Source: Verrucomicrobiota bacterium (GTDB lineage Bacteria; Verrucomicrobiota; Verrucomicrobiia; Verrucomicrobiales; DEV007). From it: 64,000 nucleotides of DNA. How positions within the stretch are numbered: position 1 is the stretch's first letter; every line of letters starts with the position of its first letter. A program made the position numbers and the translations under genes. The DNA is taken from contig JAGWVU010000002.1 in assembly GCA_018970725.1 (NCBI GenBank), positions 118,645 through 182,644 on the forward strand. Direction: 5' to 3'. Below, one piece after another: positions 1 to 8,109 of this stretch. The notes under the pieces were generated by a model. It had not been told where the DNA came from. It saw nothing but the letters and a program-made list of their open reading frames with translations, and did not search any database.

Positions 1-957
1 TTCCTCTTCCCGGCCCGTTTGCGTCTCGTCGGCTGGCTTTTGCGGGTCTACCAGCGCTCCGGTCTGGCCGGGTGGGTCCGCCGGCTCAAGCTGCCTTACC
101 TGCTGGGCCGGGACCTCGGTGACCTGGAACCCCAGGCCCCGGTGATGGAATCGCCCTTCAGCGACGGACGGATCGCCCCGCTGGAAACGCCGCCTCCCGG
201 GGTCCCGGTGCGGGGCCGGGTCGGTCTCCTGAGCGGTTGCATCCAGTCCCTCGCCTTCGGGTCGGTGAACCGGAGCACCGTGGATGTCTTGCTGGCCAAC
301 GGGTGGGAAGTGGAGACGCCCCGCCTGCAATCCTGTTGCGGTTCCCTGCACGCCCACAACGGGGCCCCGGAATTGGCGCGCCGGGCTGCCCGGGCGTTGT
401 TGGAGCGTTTCGATCCCTCCCGTCTGGACGCCATCATCACCAATGCCGGGGGCTGCGGTTCCCACCTCAAACATTACGCCGCGCTGTTCCCCGAAGGCGA
501 GCTGGCCGCGCCCGCCCGGGCCTGGGACGCCAAGGTCAAGGACATCCACGAATTCCTCGTGGCCACCGGTTTTCGCAAACCGGTGGCCCGGGCCGGGGAG
601 ACCGTCCGCATCACCTACCATGAGTCTTGCCACCTCTCGCACGGTCAGGGAGTCCGCCAGCCACCCCGTGAAATCCTGCGCGCCATCCCCGGCTTGCAGC
701 TCGTGGAACTGCCGGAAGCGGATCTCTGCTGCGGCAGCGCCGGCATTTACAACATCCTCCAACCCGGGGAAAGCCAGCGTCTCCTCGAGCGCAAGACCGG
801 GCGCATCGGGGAAACCTCCGCCAGCCTTGTGGCCACGGCCAACCCGGGCTGCCATTTGCAACTCGCCCGCGGGTTGCGGCAACGGGACGCCGCCGTGCAC
901 GTGACCCAACCGGTCGTCCTCCTCGCGGAAGCCTATCAACGCGAACAGTCCGCATGA
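1..957 (+). CDS. glcF: Glycolate oxidase iron-sulfur subunit-like protein, 5' end outside window
   Basis: The frame is open from base 1, so the gene starts upstream and the TTG at base 19 is not a credible start; the N-terminal ferredoxin-like 4Fe-4S part is outside the window. The visible 318 codons hold two cysteine-rich CCG domains: one with QSCCGSLHAHNG near residue 115, the other with YHESCHLSHGQG and ADLCCGSAG. That pairing is typical of GlcF, which takes electrons from the FAD subunits during oxidation of glycolate to glyoxylate. Related CCG-domain subunits of lactate or glycerol-3-phosphate oxidases are alternatives, but the HGQGVRQPPREIL stretch favours GlcF. The stop codon overlaps the ATG of the following sulfatase (ATGA), so the two genes are probably translated from one message. 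Confidence 0.8.
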   Translation, partial: FLFPARLRLVGWLLRVYQRSGLAGWVRRLKLPYLLGRDLGDLEPQAPVMESPFSDGRIAPLETPPPGVPVRGRVGLLSGCIQSLAFGSVNRSTVDVLLANGWEVETPRLQSCCGSLHAHNGAPELARRAARALLERFDPSRLDAIITNAGGCGSHLKHYAALFPEGELAAPARAWDAKVKDIHEFLVATGFRKPVARAGETVRITYHESCHLSHGQGVRQPPREILRAIPGLQLVELPEADLCCGSAGIYNILQPGESQRLLERKTGRIGETSASLVATANPGCHLQLARGLRQRDAAVHVTQPVVLLAEAYQREQSA

Positions 958-2402
958 AAACCCCGCTCCTCCTGCTGCTCGCCGCCTTCACCGGGGCCGC
1001 CGCCGCCGCTCCCCGTCCCAACATCCTCTGGATCATCAGTGAGGACATGTCCCCCCATTTCGGGTGTTGTGGGGAGACCGCCATCGCCACGCCGAACGTG
1101 GACCGGCTGGCCGCTGAGGGCACCCGCTTCGCCCATGCCCATGTCACTGCGCCTATTTGCTCCACCTCGCGCTCCGCGTTGATCACCGGGATGTATCAAA
1201 CCTCCATCGGGGCCCACCACCACCGCAGCGGGAGGGGAACCGTCAAGATTCACCTGCCCGAAGGCGTCCCCTTGGTCCCCCGCCTTTTTCAGGAGGCCGG
1301 TTACTGGACGAGCAACGGTTCCTGGCCCGGCGGGGGCAAGGGCATCGCCAAGACCGATTACAATTTCGAGTGGGATCCGGCGGTCTATGACGCCAACGAC
1401 TGGGCGGGCCGGCCCGACGGAAAGCCCTTCTTCGCCCAAATCCAGCTGCACGGAGGCAAGGTGCGCGATGGCGCGAATGCCGCCCGGGTCCTCACGGAAA
1501 AGCTCGGCAGCCTGACCGCTCCGGAAAACCTGACCCTGCCCCCCTATTACCCGGCCACCCCCGCCCTGCGCGCGGACTGGGCGCTCACGCTCGATGCCTG
1601 CCGCCTAGTGGACCAACAGATCGGCGAGATCCGGCGGCGCTTGGAAGGGGAGGGGATTCTCGACCAAACCGTCCTCTTCTTTATCACCGACCACGGCGTC
1701 AGCCATGCCCGTGGCAAGCAATATCTCTACGCCGAGGGCACCCACATCCCCTGCGTGGTCCGCGGGCCGGGCATTCCGCGGGGAAACCTGCGGGAGGACC
1801 TGGTCGAGCACATCGATCTGGCCGCCACTTCCCTGGCCCTGGCAGGCATCCCCAAACCTTCCACCATGCAATCCCGGGATCTCTTTGCCCCGAATTTCGA
1901 GCCGCGGGAAGCCATCTTCGCGGCGCGCGACCGGGCGGACGAGACGGTGGACCACATGCGTTCCGTGCGCACGGAGGACTGGCTTTACATCCGCAATTTC
2001 CTGCCCAAGCGACCCCACCTCCTGCCGAACCATTACAAGGATCACAAGGATTGTTATGTGGCCCTGCGGGCGGCGCGGGCCGCGGGCCTGCTCAATCCCT
2101 TGCAGGAATCCCTCTTTGCCCCGGAACGAGCCCCCGAGGAACTCTACGATACCCGCGCGGACCCTTGGGAAATCCGGAATCTCGCCGCGGATCCCGCGCA
2201 CGCCCGGATCCTGACCGAGATGCGCGGCCGTCTCGACGCCTGGATGGAGCGGACCGGCGACCAAGGCCGTGAACCCGAGCCCGCCGCCCAGTATGACAGC
2301 GACATGGCCGTCTACCTCGGGCAGGGGAAAAAGGGCGTCGACAAGCCCATGATCGAAGCCAACATCGCCCTCATGAAACGCCTAGCCTCCGAAGGCAGGT
2401 AA
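954..2402 (+). CDS. Secreted sulfatase (SGSH/arylsulfatase family)
   Basis: The 482-residue protein begins with a signal peptide (MKTPLLLLLAAFTGAAAAA) and then the sulfatase opening PNILWIISEDMSPHFG, whose acidic residues bind calcium. The active-site motif is C69-S-T-S-R73 in ICSTSRSALITGMY; the cysteine would be converted to formylglycine. The third motif position is T instead of the usual P or A, which is tolerated in some relatives. Downstream, FFITDHGVSHARGKQYLYAEGTH supplies further metal ligands, and the pattern resembles N-sulfoglucosamine sulfohydrolase-like enzymes common in PVC bacteria. The likely role is removing sulfate esters or N-sulfates from polysaccharide in the periplasm. 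It overlaps the preceding gene by four bases. No formylglycine-generating enzyme gene is visible nearby. Confidence 0.92.
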   Translation: MKTPLLLLLAAFTGAAAAAPRPNILWIISEDMSPHFGCCGETAIATPNVDRLAAEGTRFAHAHVTAPICSTSRSALITGMYQTSIGAHHHRSGRGTVKIHLPEGVPLVPRLFQEAGYWTSNGSWPGGGKGIAKTDYNFEWDPAVYDANDWAGRPDGKPFFAQIQLHGGKVRDGANAARVLTEKLGSLTAPENLTLPPYYPATPALRADWALTLDACRLVDQQIGEIRRRLEGEGILDQTVLFFITDHGVSHARGKQYLYAEGTHIPCVVRGPGIPRGNLREDLVEHIDLAATSLALAGIPKPSTMQSRDLFAPNFEPREAIFAARDRADETVDHMRSVRTEDWLYIRNFLPKRPHLLPNHYKDHKDCYVALRAARAAGLLNPLQESLFAPERAPEELYDTRADPWEIRNLAADPAHARILTEMRGRLDAWMERTGDQGREPEPAAQYDSDMAVYLGQGKKGVDKPMIEANIALMKRLASEGR

Positions 2403-2589
2403 CACCGCCGTCCCGCCTGCGGTTTCCCAACCCCCATTGCTCGTTGCGGAGGGGCCCTTTGATGGTGCGGATGATCCCGAGCGGCGTGAACCCTTGGTTC
2501 CGGCGTGGAGGTGGCTGACATCGGTTCAACCACTGCCGCAGCGCGAAGGCGGCATCCTGACGAATGTGGCTGATGAAGAGCCGGGCCAT
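2371..2589 (-). CDS. Small ORF with a TIR-like beginning, possibly a remnant
   Basis: This 72-codon frame starts 27 bp after the stop of the larger NUDIX gene on the same strand, and its last 32 bases overlap the end of the sulfatase gene. Residues 3-16 (RLFISHIRQDAAFA) resemble the first strand and helix of a TIR domain. The rest does not continue the fold and is rich in arginine and glycine, so this is at best a truncated gene. Apart from this frame, the 214 bp between the sulfatase and the NUDIX gene hold nothing I recognise. A chance frame is quite possible. Confidence 0.2.
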   Translation of the reverse strand: MARLFISHIRQDAAFALRQWLNRCQPPPRRNQGFTPLGIIRTIKGPLRNEQWGLGNRRRDGGVTCLRRLGVS

Positions 2590-2616
2590 GGTTCCTTGCG
2601 TGCGGGAGGGAAACGA

Positions 2617-4344
2617 TCAATCGGCCCGTTTGGCGGTCAAGTGGATTTGGATGTCCCTGCGGGCGGCTTCGTCCAGCTTATCCAAGATGCTGGGAAAGCC
2701 TGCGGCGGACCTCCGGACTTCACGCGCCAGCCAGGCCCGGAGCATGGGGCCGTGGGAGGCAAAGCAGTTTTCGATCACCGGCTGCTCCCCTGGCCCGGGC
2801 TCGAGGAAGAGTCCGGCCAACGGCATCCATTGGGCGTCCCCGACTTCCTCGGCGTCGTCGCGCACCCCGCGGGCCCGGAGCACGAGGTCGGGAAGGTCGC
2901 TCAGATCGAGCGCGTAAACATGATCCCGGACCCAGGACCGGCTCGTTTCGCGCGGGTCCCGAACCCTTCCCACAAAGACCAGCTCCGCCCGGTTCGTCCG
3001 CTCCTGCAGCTTGTCGAATTGGGGTTGTCCGGGATCGCAGGCGATGGCTTCTTCGGCCAGTTCCCGGGCCAGTTCTTCCCGGGGAGGCAGGGGGCGGTAG
3101 AGGGCGTCGTGGCGGAGGAAGCCGCCCGGCAGAGCCCACCAGGTTTTCCCGGCCTGTGTCTTCCGGAGCAGAAGGACGGAGTCGCCCCGGGTGACCAAGC
3201 CGGTGGCGGTGCCGTTCGGGCCGTGGTAATGGAGTTCCCCCGGTCCGAGGGGCGCGATCTTGCGCGGATGGGAAAGCCTGGCCAGGGAGTCGCGCTCCGC
3301 ATCGGGGCTCCCGGGGAAGAAGAGGGCGTCGGAGGTCGGCCGCGGGATGGGCACCTCAAGCTCGAAGAAACCCTGATTGCCCGTTTCCGTCCCGGGCTCT
3401 CTGGCTTTTTGCCAGAGCCCAGTCATACGCTTTGCCTTCCTGCGCGCGCAAGTTTCCGTCCCGGGCTCTCTGGCTTTTTGCCAGAGCCGCGCCACCTGAG
3501 CCATGGCGACGTAGCGTTTGCGGTCGAGAGGGCGGGGAGGGGTCCCGAGTTCCTTGATGAGGCGGTCGATCGCGCCCTCGCCTTCCAGGGTCACCCGGCC
3601 GCTCCGCTCCAGCTTCTTTCGAAACTCGTCGGCCCCCGGGGTCGAACCTGCGGACTTAAACTCCACATGATGTTCCTCACAAAGTTCGTCGAGCAAGGCG
3701 GATGGGGTCGTCTCGGTGGCAGTCGCTTCCCGCCGGGTCCAGGCGAGGAGTGCCTCGATGGAGTCCCGCGGAAAGAGCAGGACCCGGATTTTCTGTTTGC
3801 TCAGTCCGCCGGATTTGGACTTGGCGTTGGGAGGCAGGACCTCGAGGAAGTGGAAGCCTTCCTCGGGAGGCTGGAAGCGTGGCTCGCAAGTCAGAGCGCC
3901 GACGAAGGCGGCCGATTCAAAGACTTCCCCGCGGGCTTGGCGGCCCACCACATCGAGAACATTGACCTGCCGGCCATAGATCTGGTTGCGCACGGCGTCG
4001 TTGATCAGTTTGGTGAAATCCCCGAGTTGCTTCTCGGAGAGGATGATCGCGTCCGGTTTGGTCGATTGGCTTGCGCTCAGGATCTTGCGGACCAGAGTTT
4101 CGTTCAGCTCTCCGGCCAGCAGATGGGTCAGGGGAAGTTCCCACTGGGTCCGGATGTGCATGGCGCCGTGCTGGAAGTAGGTTAGGCTGACATCGACGAG
4201 ATCGCTGAGCGAGTGGGAACGAACTTTGCGGGCATTCTTCCATCGGAGAAACCGGCTCCAAAGCAAGGTGCCGAACGCACCGACGCCTGCGGCGATGTAT
4301 TCGGAAAGGTCGAGATGCGGGAGATGGGAGAGGAAGGGTGGCAT
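2617..4344 (-). CDS. Membrane-anchored protein with C-terminal NUDIX domain
   Basis: Of the 575 residues, the first 30 contain a hydrophobic segment (IAAGVGAFGTLLWS) that could anchor the protein. A region of about 270 residues follows that I cannot assign. The C-terminal part is a NUDIX hydrolase: GGFLRHDALYRPLPP followed by REELARELAEEA is a NUDIX box with a few extra residues between the glycine and the RE..EE core. Such enzymes cleave nucleoside diphosphate-linked compounds such as ADP-ribose or NADH. Between the two parts, residues about 284-320 contain LWQKAREPGTET twice, encoded by a duplicated hairpin-forming DNA repeat. The gene lies 24 bp downstream of another NUDIX gene on the same strand, probably in one operon. 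The true substrate is unknown. Confidence 0.75.
   Translation of the reverse strand: MPPFLSHLPHLDLSEYIAAGVGAFGTLLWSRFLRWKNARKVRSHSLSDLVDVSLTYFQHGAMHIRTQWELPLTHLLAGELNETLVRKILSASQSTKPDAIILSEKQLGDFTKLINDAVRNQIYGRQVNVLDVVGRQARGEVFESAAFVGALTCEPRFQPPEEGFHFLEVLPPNAKSKSGGLSKQKIRVLLFPRDSIEALLAWTRREATATETTPSALLDELCEEHHVEFKSAGSTPGADEFRKKLERSGRVTLEGEGAIDRLIKELGTPPRPLDRKRYVAMAQVARLWQKAREPGTETCARRKAKRMTGLWQKAREPGTETGNQGFFELEVPIPRPTSDALFFPGSPDAERDSLARLSHPRKIAPLGPGELHYHGPNGTATGLVTRGDSVLLLRKTQAGKTWWALPGGFLRHDALYRPLPPREELARELAEEAIACDPGQPQFDKLQERTNRAELVFVGRVRDPRETSRSWVRDHVYALDLSDLPDLVLRARGVRDDAEEVGDAQWMPLAGLFLEPGPGEQPVIENCFASHGPMLRAWLAREVRRSAAGFPSILDKLDEAARRDIQIHLTAKRAD
3383..3419 (-). repeat. Hairpin-forming 37-bp direct repeat, copy 1 (inside NUDIX gene)
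   Basis: This copy is identical over 37 bases to 3452-3488, with a period of 69 bp (23 codons). It contains an imperfect palindrome: an arm reading CTGGC, a T5 loop, then GCCAG, extended by GGGCT and AGCCC around a two-base bulge. Both copies are read in the NUDIX frame as LWQKAREPGTET. It looks like an inserted or duplicated palindromic element that kept the reading frame open. Confidence 0.85.
3452..3488 (-). repeat. Hairpin-forming 37-bp direct repeat, copy 2 (inside NUDIX gene)
   Basis: This is the second copy of the element at 3383-3419, in the same orientation. The 32 bases between the copies encode an arginine- and lysine-rich linker (CARRKAKRMTG). Because the period is a multiple of three, loss or gain of one unit would keep the gene in frame. 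Confidence 0.85.
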
Positions 4345-4368
4345 GGTGCTGATGAGGGTTGGCCGGGT

Positions 4369-5088
4369 TCAGGTTTGGTGATCTCCGAGGGAGGCTTCGT
4401 CCAAGATGGAGCCCACGAGCGCGGCCAGTTCCCTGGCGGGCATCCCGCGGCGCCGGGCGCGCTGCAGCAGCAGGAGGAGCAGGCCGAGCTTTTCCTGGTT
4501 GTTGTGCAGGTCCCGGAACAGGGCGGGCGTGAGGGGGCGGACGTGGCTGGTGACCGCTTCCGCCTCTCCCCGCGCCCCGTGGGTCCGCGCATGAAGTTCC
4601 GGTACGCTCAGGCCCTCGGGAAGGCGGATTTGCGCCTCGTAAAGGGCGACTTGTTCGTTGGTGCCTCCGGGCGAAACGAAATCGGCCCCGGCGAAGGTGG
4701 GGATCAGGCGCACCTCGAGCAGCCAGGAGGGTTGGATTCCCAATTCCTCCTGCAACTCACGTTCCGCCAGCGAACGCAAGGCCTCCGCCCGGTCGTTGGA
4801 CCCGGCGGCAAATCCGGTCAGCCGCAGGCCCGCCCCGGCGCGGAACTCCTCCCCCAAAACGGTCCAGGCGGCACCGTCGGGGGTCTCGATTACCGGAATG
4901 ATGAAGGCGCTGTTCTGCCGGAGCAGCCCGATCCGGGTGGCGGCGGTTCCGTAGATGGCGGGCGGCAATTCCACCCGGAACAATTCCAGGAACTTCCCGA
5001 GGCGCCGGAACGGCCGCCCCGCCGTCCCCCCAACCGCACGAATCCGCGCATACCAATCCGCAATCGCATCCAGCCCGCCAATGATCAT
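4369..5088 (-). CDS. NUDIX hydrolase
   Basis: The 239-residue protein carries a NUDIX box centred on GFAAGSNDRAEALRSLAERELQEELGI (about residues 92-118), with the REL.EE catalytic core intact. The flanking strands (AAWTVLGEEFRAGAG before, EVRLIPTFAGADFVSPGG after) are like those of ADP-sugar pyrophosphatase relatives. Expected chemistry is hydrolysis of an X-linked nucleoside diphosphate to a nucleotide and a phosphorylated partner. It is the upstream gene of a pair with the larger NUDIX protein. Its 5' end lies only 68 bp from the left 24-bp repeat of the metal-efflux cassette, so that insertion may have affected its promoter. The ATG at 5088 gives the full domain. Confidence 0.85.
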   Translation of the reverse strand: MIIGGLDAIADWYARIRAVGGTAGRPFRRLGKFLELFRVELPPAIYGTAATRIGLLRQNSAFIIPVIETPDGAAWTVLGEEFRAGAGLRLTGFAAGSNDRAEALRSLAERELQEELGIQPSWLLEVRLIPTFAGADFVSPGGTNEQVALYEAQIRLPEGLSVPELHARTHGARGEAEAVTSHVRPLTPALFRDLHNNQEKLGLLLLLLQRARRRGMPARELAALVGSILDEASLGDHQT

Positions 5089-5155
5089 GCCGCATCCTAA
5101 CGCAGGGTGGGGGATTGGCTCAAGTGAAGATCCGGGTGGTCACCCCATCCGACCG

Positions 5156-5179
5156 GACAATCAAGCAGGTTGACCGTTG
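5156..5179 (+). repeat. Left 24-bp direct repeat bounding the metal-efflux cassette
   Basis: It is identical, base for base, to 11760-11783 in the same orientation; the bases just outside differ, so 24 bp is the full match. It begins GACAATCAAGC and ends GACCGTTG. The two copies enclose exactly the five-gene efflux cassette. This is what site-specific insertion of a mobile cassette, or excision/insertion through short homology, would leave. Confidence 0.9.
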
Positions 5180-5183
5180 GACG

Positions 5184-5209
5184 CCGCGCCGCTTTTGCCG
5201 GCGGCGCGG
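5184..5209. promoter_or_regulatory. GC-rich inverted repeat upstream of the efflux cassette
   Basis: CCGCGCCGC and GCGGCGCGG form perfect 9-bp arms around an 8-base spacer, 50 bp upstream of the first cassette gene. It could be an operator for a metal-responsive repressor encoded elsewhere or an RNA hairpin. A possible promoter follows (TTGACG at 5217, 17 bases, TACCCT at 5240), but it leaves only a very short leader before the ATG at 5259. No regulator gene is present inside the cassette. Confidence 0.35.
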
Positions 5210-5258
5210 AAGGAACTTGACGGTTCTCTGGTGGTCAACTACCCTTCCATCCAAGCTG

Positions 5259-5705
5259 ATGCCATTGCGCGAAATCCGTTTTTTCGTCGGCCTTGTCGTC
5301 TTCCTTGCGGTCGGCTGGGCGCAGGTTTCGGGCTTTCCGCGTGGCTTCCTCTGTGAGGGTGAGCGCTTCGGTGAGGTCAGTTGGACCCGTGAGGATCACT
5401 GCCATGGTCCGCACACCACCGCCGCTCATGACGCCGGGGATCATTCCATTGCGCATCGGCACGGGGAAGAGGAGGGCGGGACGCATCATCATGCGGCCGT
5501 GGTCGAGCCTTTGTTGGCCATGCTGTCCGGCTCCCTGGCGGCGCCCGTGGCGCCGATGTTGTGGATGATCCGGGTGACTCCGGATGAGTTCCCCAGCCTG
5601 CACACTCTGCGTGCGGCAACGAGCCCGGGGGAGATGCCGCGATGGAGCCGTGCCGCGCCCGAGTGGCCGCGCCGCCTCGCGCAGGCCATCGCGTTGAGGG
5701 TTTGA
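5259..5705 (+). CDS. Histidine-rich exported or membrane protein, first gene of efflux cassette
   Basis: The ATG at 5259 gives a 148-residue protein with an N-terminal hydrophobic segment (FFVGLVVFLAVGWAQVSG). A histidine-rich stretch follows (DHCHGPHTTAAHDAGDHS, then HRHGEEEGGTHHH, about residues 48-77) and a second hydrophobic patch comes later (LLAMLSGSLAAPVAPMLWMI). The earlier GTG-type starts reaching back to 5115 would read through the boundary repeat and the inverted repeat and are less likely. Small histidine-rich proteins often accompany CusA/CzcA-type pumps and may bind the metal in the periplasm. I do not recognise a named family. The following TolC gene begins 101 bp downstream. 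Confidence 0.7.
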   Translation: MPLREIRFFVGLVVFLAVGWAQVSGFPRGFLCEGERFGEVSWTREDHCHGPHTTAAHDAGDHSIAHRHGEEEGGTHHHAAVVEPLLAMLSGSLAAPVAPMLWMIRVTPDEFPSLHTLRAATSPGEMPRWSRAAPEWPRRLAQAIALRV

Positions 5706-5806
5706 GGCCCGGGGCCGCCGGAAGCGATTTCCGGCTCCGCAGCGTCATCCGCGTCCACGGCGCGATGACATGTCCTCCATCCCTCCACCCTCAGTCCGCC
5801 CTACCC

Positions 5807-7012
5807 ATGACCCGTTGGTTGTTTTTCCTTCTCCTGCCTTCTTTCGGTTTGGCTGCCGAGATCCCGTTGCCAGAAATTGCCGCCCGGGTCCGGGCGCATC
5901 ATCCCATGCTCAAGGCCGCGCGGCTTGCCGTGGAGGAAGCCCGCGGCCGTCGGTCAGGCTCCGGGAGGCTCGCGAATCCGACGCTGGAGTCCAGTTTCCA
6001 AAGCGAGAGCCGCGTCAGCCCGCGCACGCTTCTCTTCGGCATTGACCAGTCGTTTCCGCTAACGAAACGATTGAGCCTGGAGAAGAAACTCACCGCCCAA
6101 CTTGTTGCCGCTGCGGAACTGGAAGTGCGTGATGTGGAGCGTCGTTTGGTCGCCGAAGCGCGGGCTTGCGCGGTGAAGATCCTCGCGTTGGAAAAGCAGC
6201 GCGCCCTCCGCCAGGAGCAGACGGACCTGGCGCGCAAGCTTTCCGCCTTTGCCAAAAGCCGCGCGGAGAAGGGCGAACTTTCGCCGCTCGACGCCGCGCA
6301 GGCGCAGGTGGATGCCCAACGCCTCCTGCTGGAAAGCCGCCGTCTGGAAACCGATCGCATCACCCTGCTCGGCGAGTTGAAGCCGTTGCTCGGGCTGGCG
6401 CCGGACGAGGCCTGTGTCATCCGCGGTGACCTGCCGGTGCCTGAGATGCCCGGCCTTTCCCCGTGGCAGCAACGCGCCGATTATCAAATGGCCCGGACCC
6501 AAATGGAAGCCGCGCGAACCGAGGCGGCGCTCGCGGAAGCCAAGCGGGTTCAGGATATCAGCGCCGGCCTCTTTGGTGCCCAGGAAGCGCAAGACCAGAC
6601 GAACGGGCGGCGCGAGCACACCGGATACCTCGGCCTGCGCACCTCCATTCCTCTCCCGCTATGGAATCGCAACCAGGGCGAGATCCTCGAAAAAAACGCT
6701 GCGGCGGAGCGCAGGCGTTTCGAAGCCGAAGCCCTCGGCAGACAAATCGCCAGCGAGGCCGACACGGCGCGGCGGGAGATGCGGGCCAATGCCGATCTCG
6801 CCCGCGAGACGCGCGACCACCTGCTGCCGCTTGTGCTGGAGCAGACGGTGAATCTGGAAAGAGCCTACGAGGCGGGCCAGGCGGATCTCCTCACCTTGTT
6901 GCGGGCCCGCGACCAACGGCTTCAGCTCGAATCCGCCGCGCTCGATGCCGAGCGTGATTTTCACCTCGCCCGCATCCGCTACGAAGCAGCCACCGGAGCC
7001 TCTTTGCCATGA
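5807..7012 (+). CDS. TolC family outer-membrane efflux protein (CusC/CzcC-like)
   Basis: The ATG at 5807 gives 401 residues with a clear signal peptide (MTRWLFFLLLPSFGLAA); the longer frame from 5642 overlaps the previous gene and lacks a signal, so it is rejected. The body is alternating coiled-coil helices, with the family features RVRAHHPMLKAARLAVEEAR near the N-terminus, STSIPLPLWNRNQGEI-type strand/loop (RTSIPLPLWNRNQG) at about residue 280, and a second helical half ending ATGASLP. It would form the trimeric outer-membrane duct of a tripartite metal pump. Its stop overlaps the adaptor gene start (ATGA), showing translational coupling. Confidence 0.92.
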   Translation: MTRWLFFLLLPSFGLAAEIPLPEIAARVRAHHPMLKAARLAVEEARGRRSGSGRLANPTLESSFQSESRVSPRTLLFGIDQSFPLTKRLSLEKKLTAQLVAAAELEVRDVERRLVAEARACAVKILALEKQRALRQEQTDLARKLSAFAKSRAEKGELSPLDAAQAQVDAQRLLLESRRLETDRITLLGELKPLLGLAPDEACVIRGDLPVPEMPGLSPWQQRADYQMARTQMEAARTEAALAEAKRVQDISAGLFGAQEAQDQTNGRREHTGYLGLRTSIPLPLWNRNQGEILEKNAAAERRRFEAEALGRQIASEADTARREMRANADLARETRDHLLPLVLEQTVNLERAYEAGQADLLTLLRARDQRLQLESAALDAERDFHLARIRYEAATGASLP

Positions 7013-8109
7013 GACATCTTGTTTGCGTTTTCCTGATCCCTTGCGGCCTTCCCGCCGCGTCCAAACCGGACATCATTCTCGATGACGTGGCGGTCTCCAA
7101 CATGAACCTCGAATTCGCCGAGGCGGAGGAAACGGTTTTCGAGGAGACGGTTTTCGCGCTCGGCGGCATCGAGGTGCTGCCGGGAAAACGGGGTATCGTG
7201 AGCAGCCGCATCCCGGGCCGGGCTCTTTCGGTGCTGGTGGTCCCGCATCAGGAGGTGGCGGCCCGTGCGGAGGTGGCCTTGGTGGAAAGCCGCCAACCGG
7301 GTGATCCCCCGCCCGTGGTCAAGCTGGAGGCTCCCATCGCCGGCTTGGTATCCAAGGTGAACATCGCCCAAGGGCAGCCGATCTCACCAGACGACGCGTT
7401 GATCGAAATCCTCGATCTCAGCACCGTTGAGGCGGTGGCGCATGTGCCGCAGCATTTGATGGCGAAGCTGAAGCCGGGCCAGAAAGCCCATCTACGGATC
7501 CAGGCCCTGCCGGACAAGGTCTTCGAGGCGAGGCTCGTGCATATTGCGGTGGAGGCGGATGGGAACACCGGAACCATCGGGGCGGCCTTTCACGTGGCCA
7601 ATCCCGACCGGCTGCTGCGCCCCGGGATGAAGGCGGAATTCAGCATTGTGGTGAGTCAGCGTGAGAACGTGGTGTCCATTCCGCGCCGCGCGTTGCAGGG
7701 CGATCCTGCGCAGCGTTTCGTGTATGTGAAGGATTATGCGCTGAAAAACGCCTTCGTGAAGGCCCCGGTGGCGCTCGGGTCCCAGAACGACCGCTTTGTC
7801 GAAGTCGTCAGCGGGCTGCTGCCGGGTGACGAGGTCGTCACCCGCGGCGCTTATGCGCTCGCCTTCGCCGGGAAAGGCAGTGTCAGTCTCAAGGAGGCCA
7901 TGGATGCCGCGCACGGGCACCCGCACAACGAGGACGGCACGGAGATGACAAAGGAGCAGCAAGCTGCGGAGCCCGGGGATCATGACCATGGCACCGGAGC
8001 GGCCCGCGGCGGATGGAGCCTGCTGACCACCTTCTTCGCCGCCATGAGCGGGTTTCTGCTCCTGTTGATCCTCACCGTCTGCAAACGCCGGGAGGTGACC
8101 CCATGTTGA
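7009..8109 (+). CDS. RND efflux periplasmic adaptor (HlyD/CusB-like) with C-terminal membrane segment
   Basis: This 366-residue membrane-fusion protein joins the inner-membrane pump to the TolC duct. A signal-like N-terminus is followed by lipoyl/barrel-sandwich halves (GIVSSRIPGRALSVLVV and VVKLEAPIAGLVSKVNI). The alpha-hairpin between them is very short, only about 20 residues. A beta-barrel domain with RLLRPGMKAEFSIVV follows. After residue 300 comes a histidine-rich stretch (HGHPHNEDG, DHDHGTG) and a hydrophobic C-terminal helix (residues about 338-358), both unusual for this family. A 12-bp tandem duplication at about 7130-7158 yields EETVFEETVF. It overlaps the TolC gene by four bases and the pump gene by seven. 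Confidence 0.9.
   Translation: MRHLVCVFLIPCGLPAASKPDIILDDVAVSNMNLEFAEAEETVFEETVFALGGIEVLPGKRGIVSSRIPGRALSVLVVPHQEVAARAEVALVESRQPGDPPPVVKLEAPIAGLVSKVNIAQGQPISPDDALIEILDLSTVEAVAHVPQHLMAKLKPGQKAHLRIQALPDKVFEARLVHIAVEADGNTGTIGAAFHVANPDRLLRPGMKAEFSIVVSQRENVVSIPRRALQGDPAQRFVYVKDYALKNAFVKAPVALGSQNDRFVEVVSGLLPGDEVVTRGAYALAFAGKGSVSLKEAMDAAHGHPHNEDGTEMTKEQQAAEPGDHDHGTGAARGGWSLLTTFFAAMSGFLLLLILTVCKRREVTPC

Noticed and set aside
3383..3488. The NUDIX repeats as a bidirectional terminator
   Set aside because: They lie well inside an intact reading frame and are duplicated at a codon-multiple period; termination there would cut the gene short.
5115..5258. Upstream extension of the first cassette gene
   Set aside because: It would translate the 24-bp border repeat and the GC-rich inverted repeat and place the signal-like segment internally.
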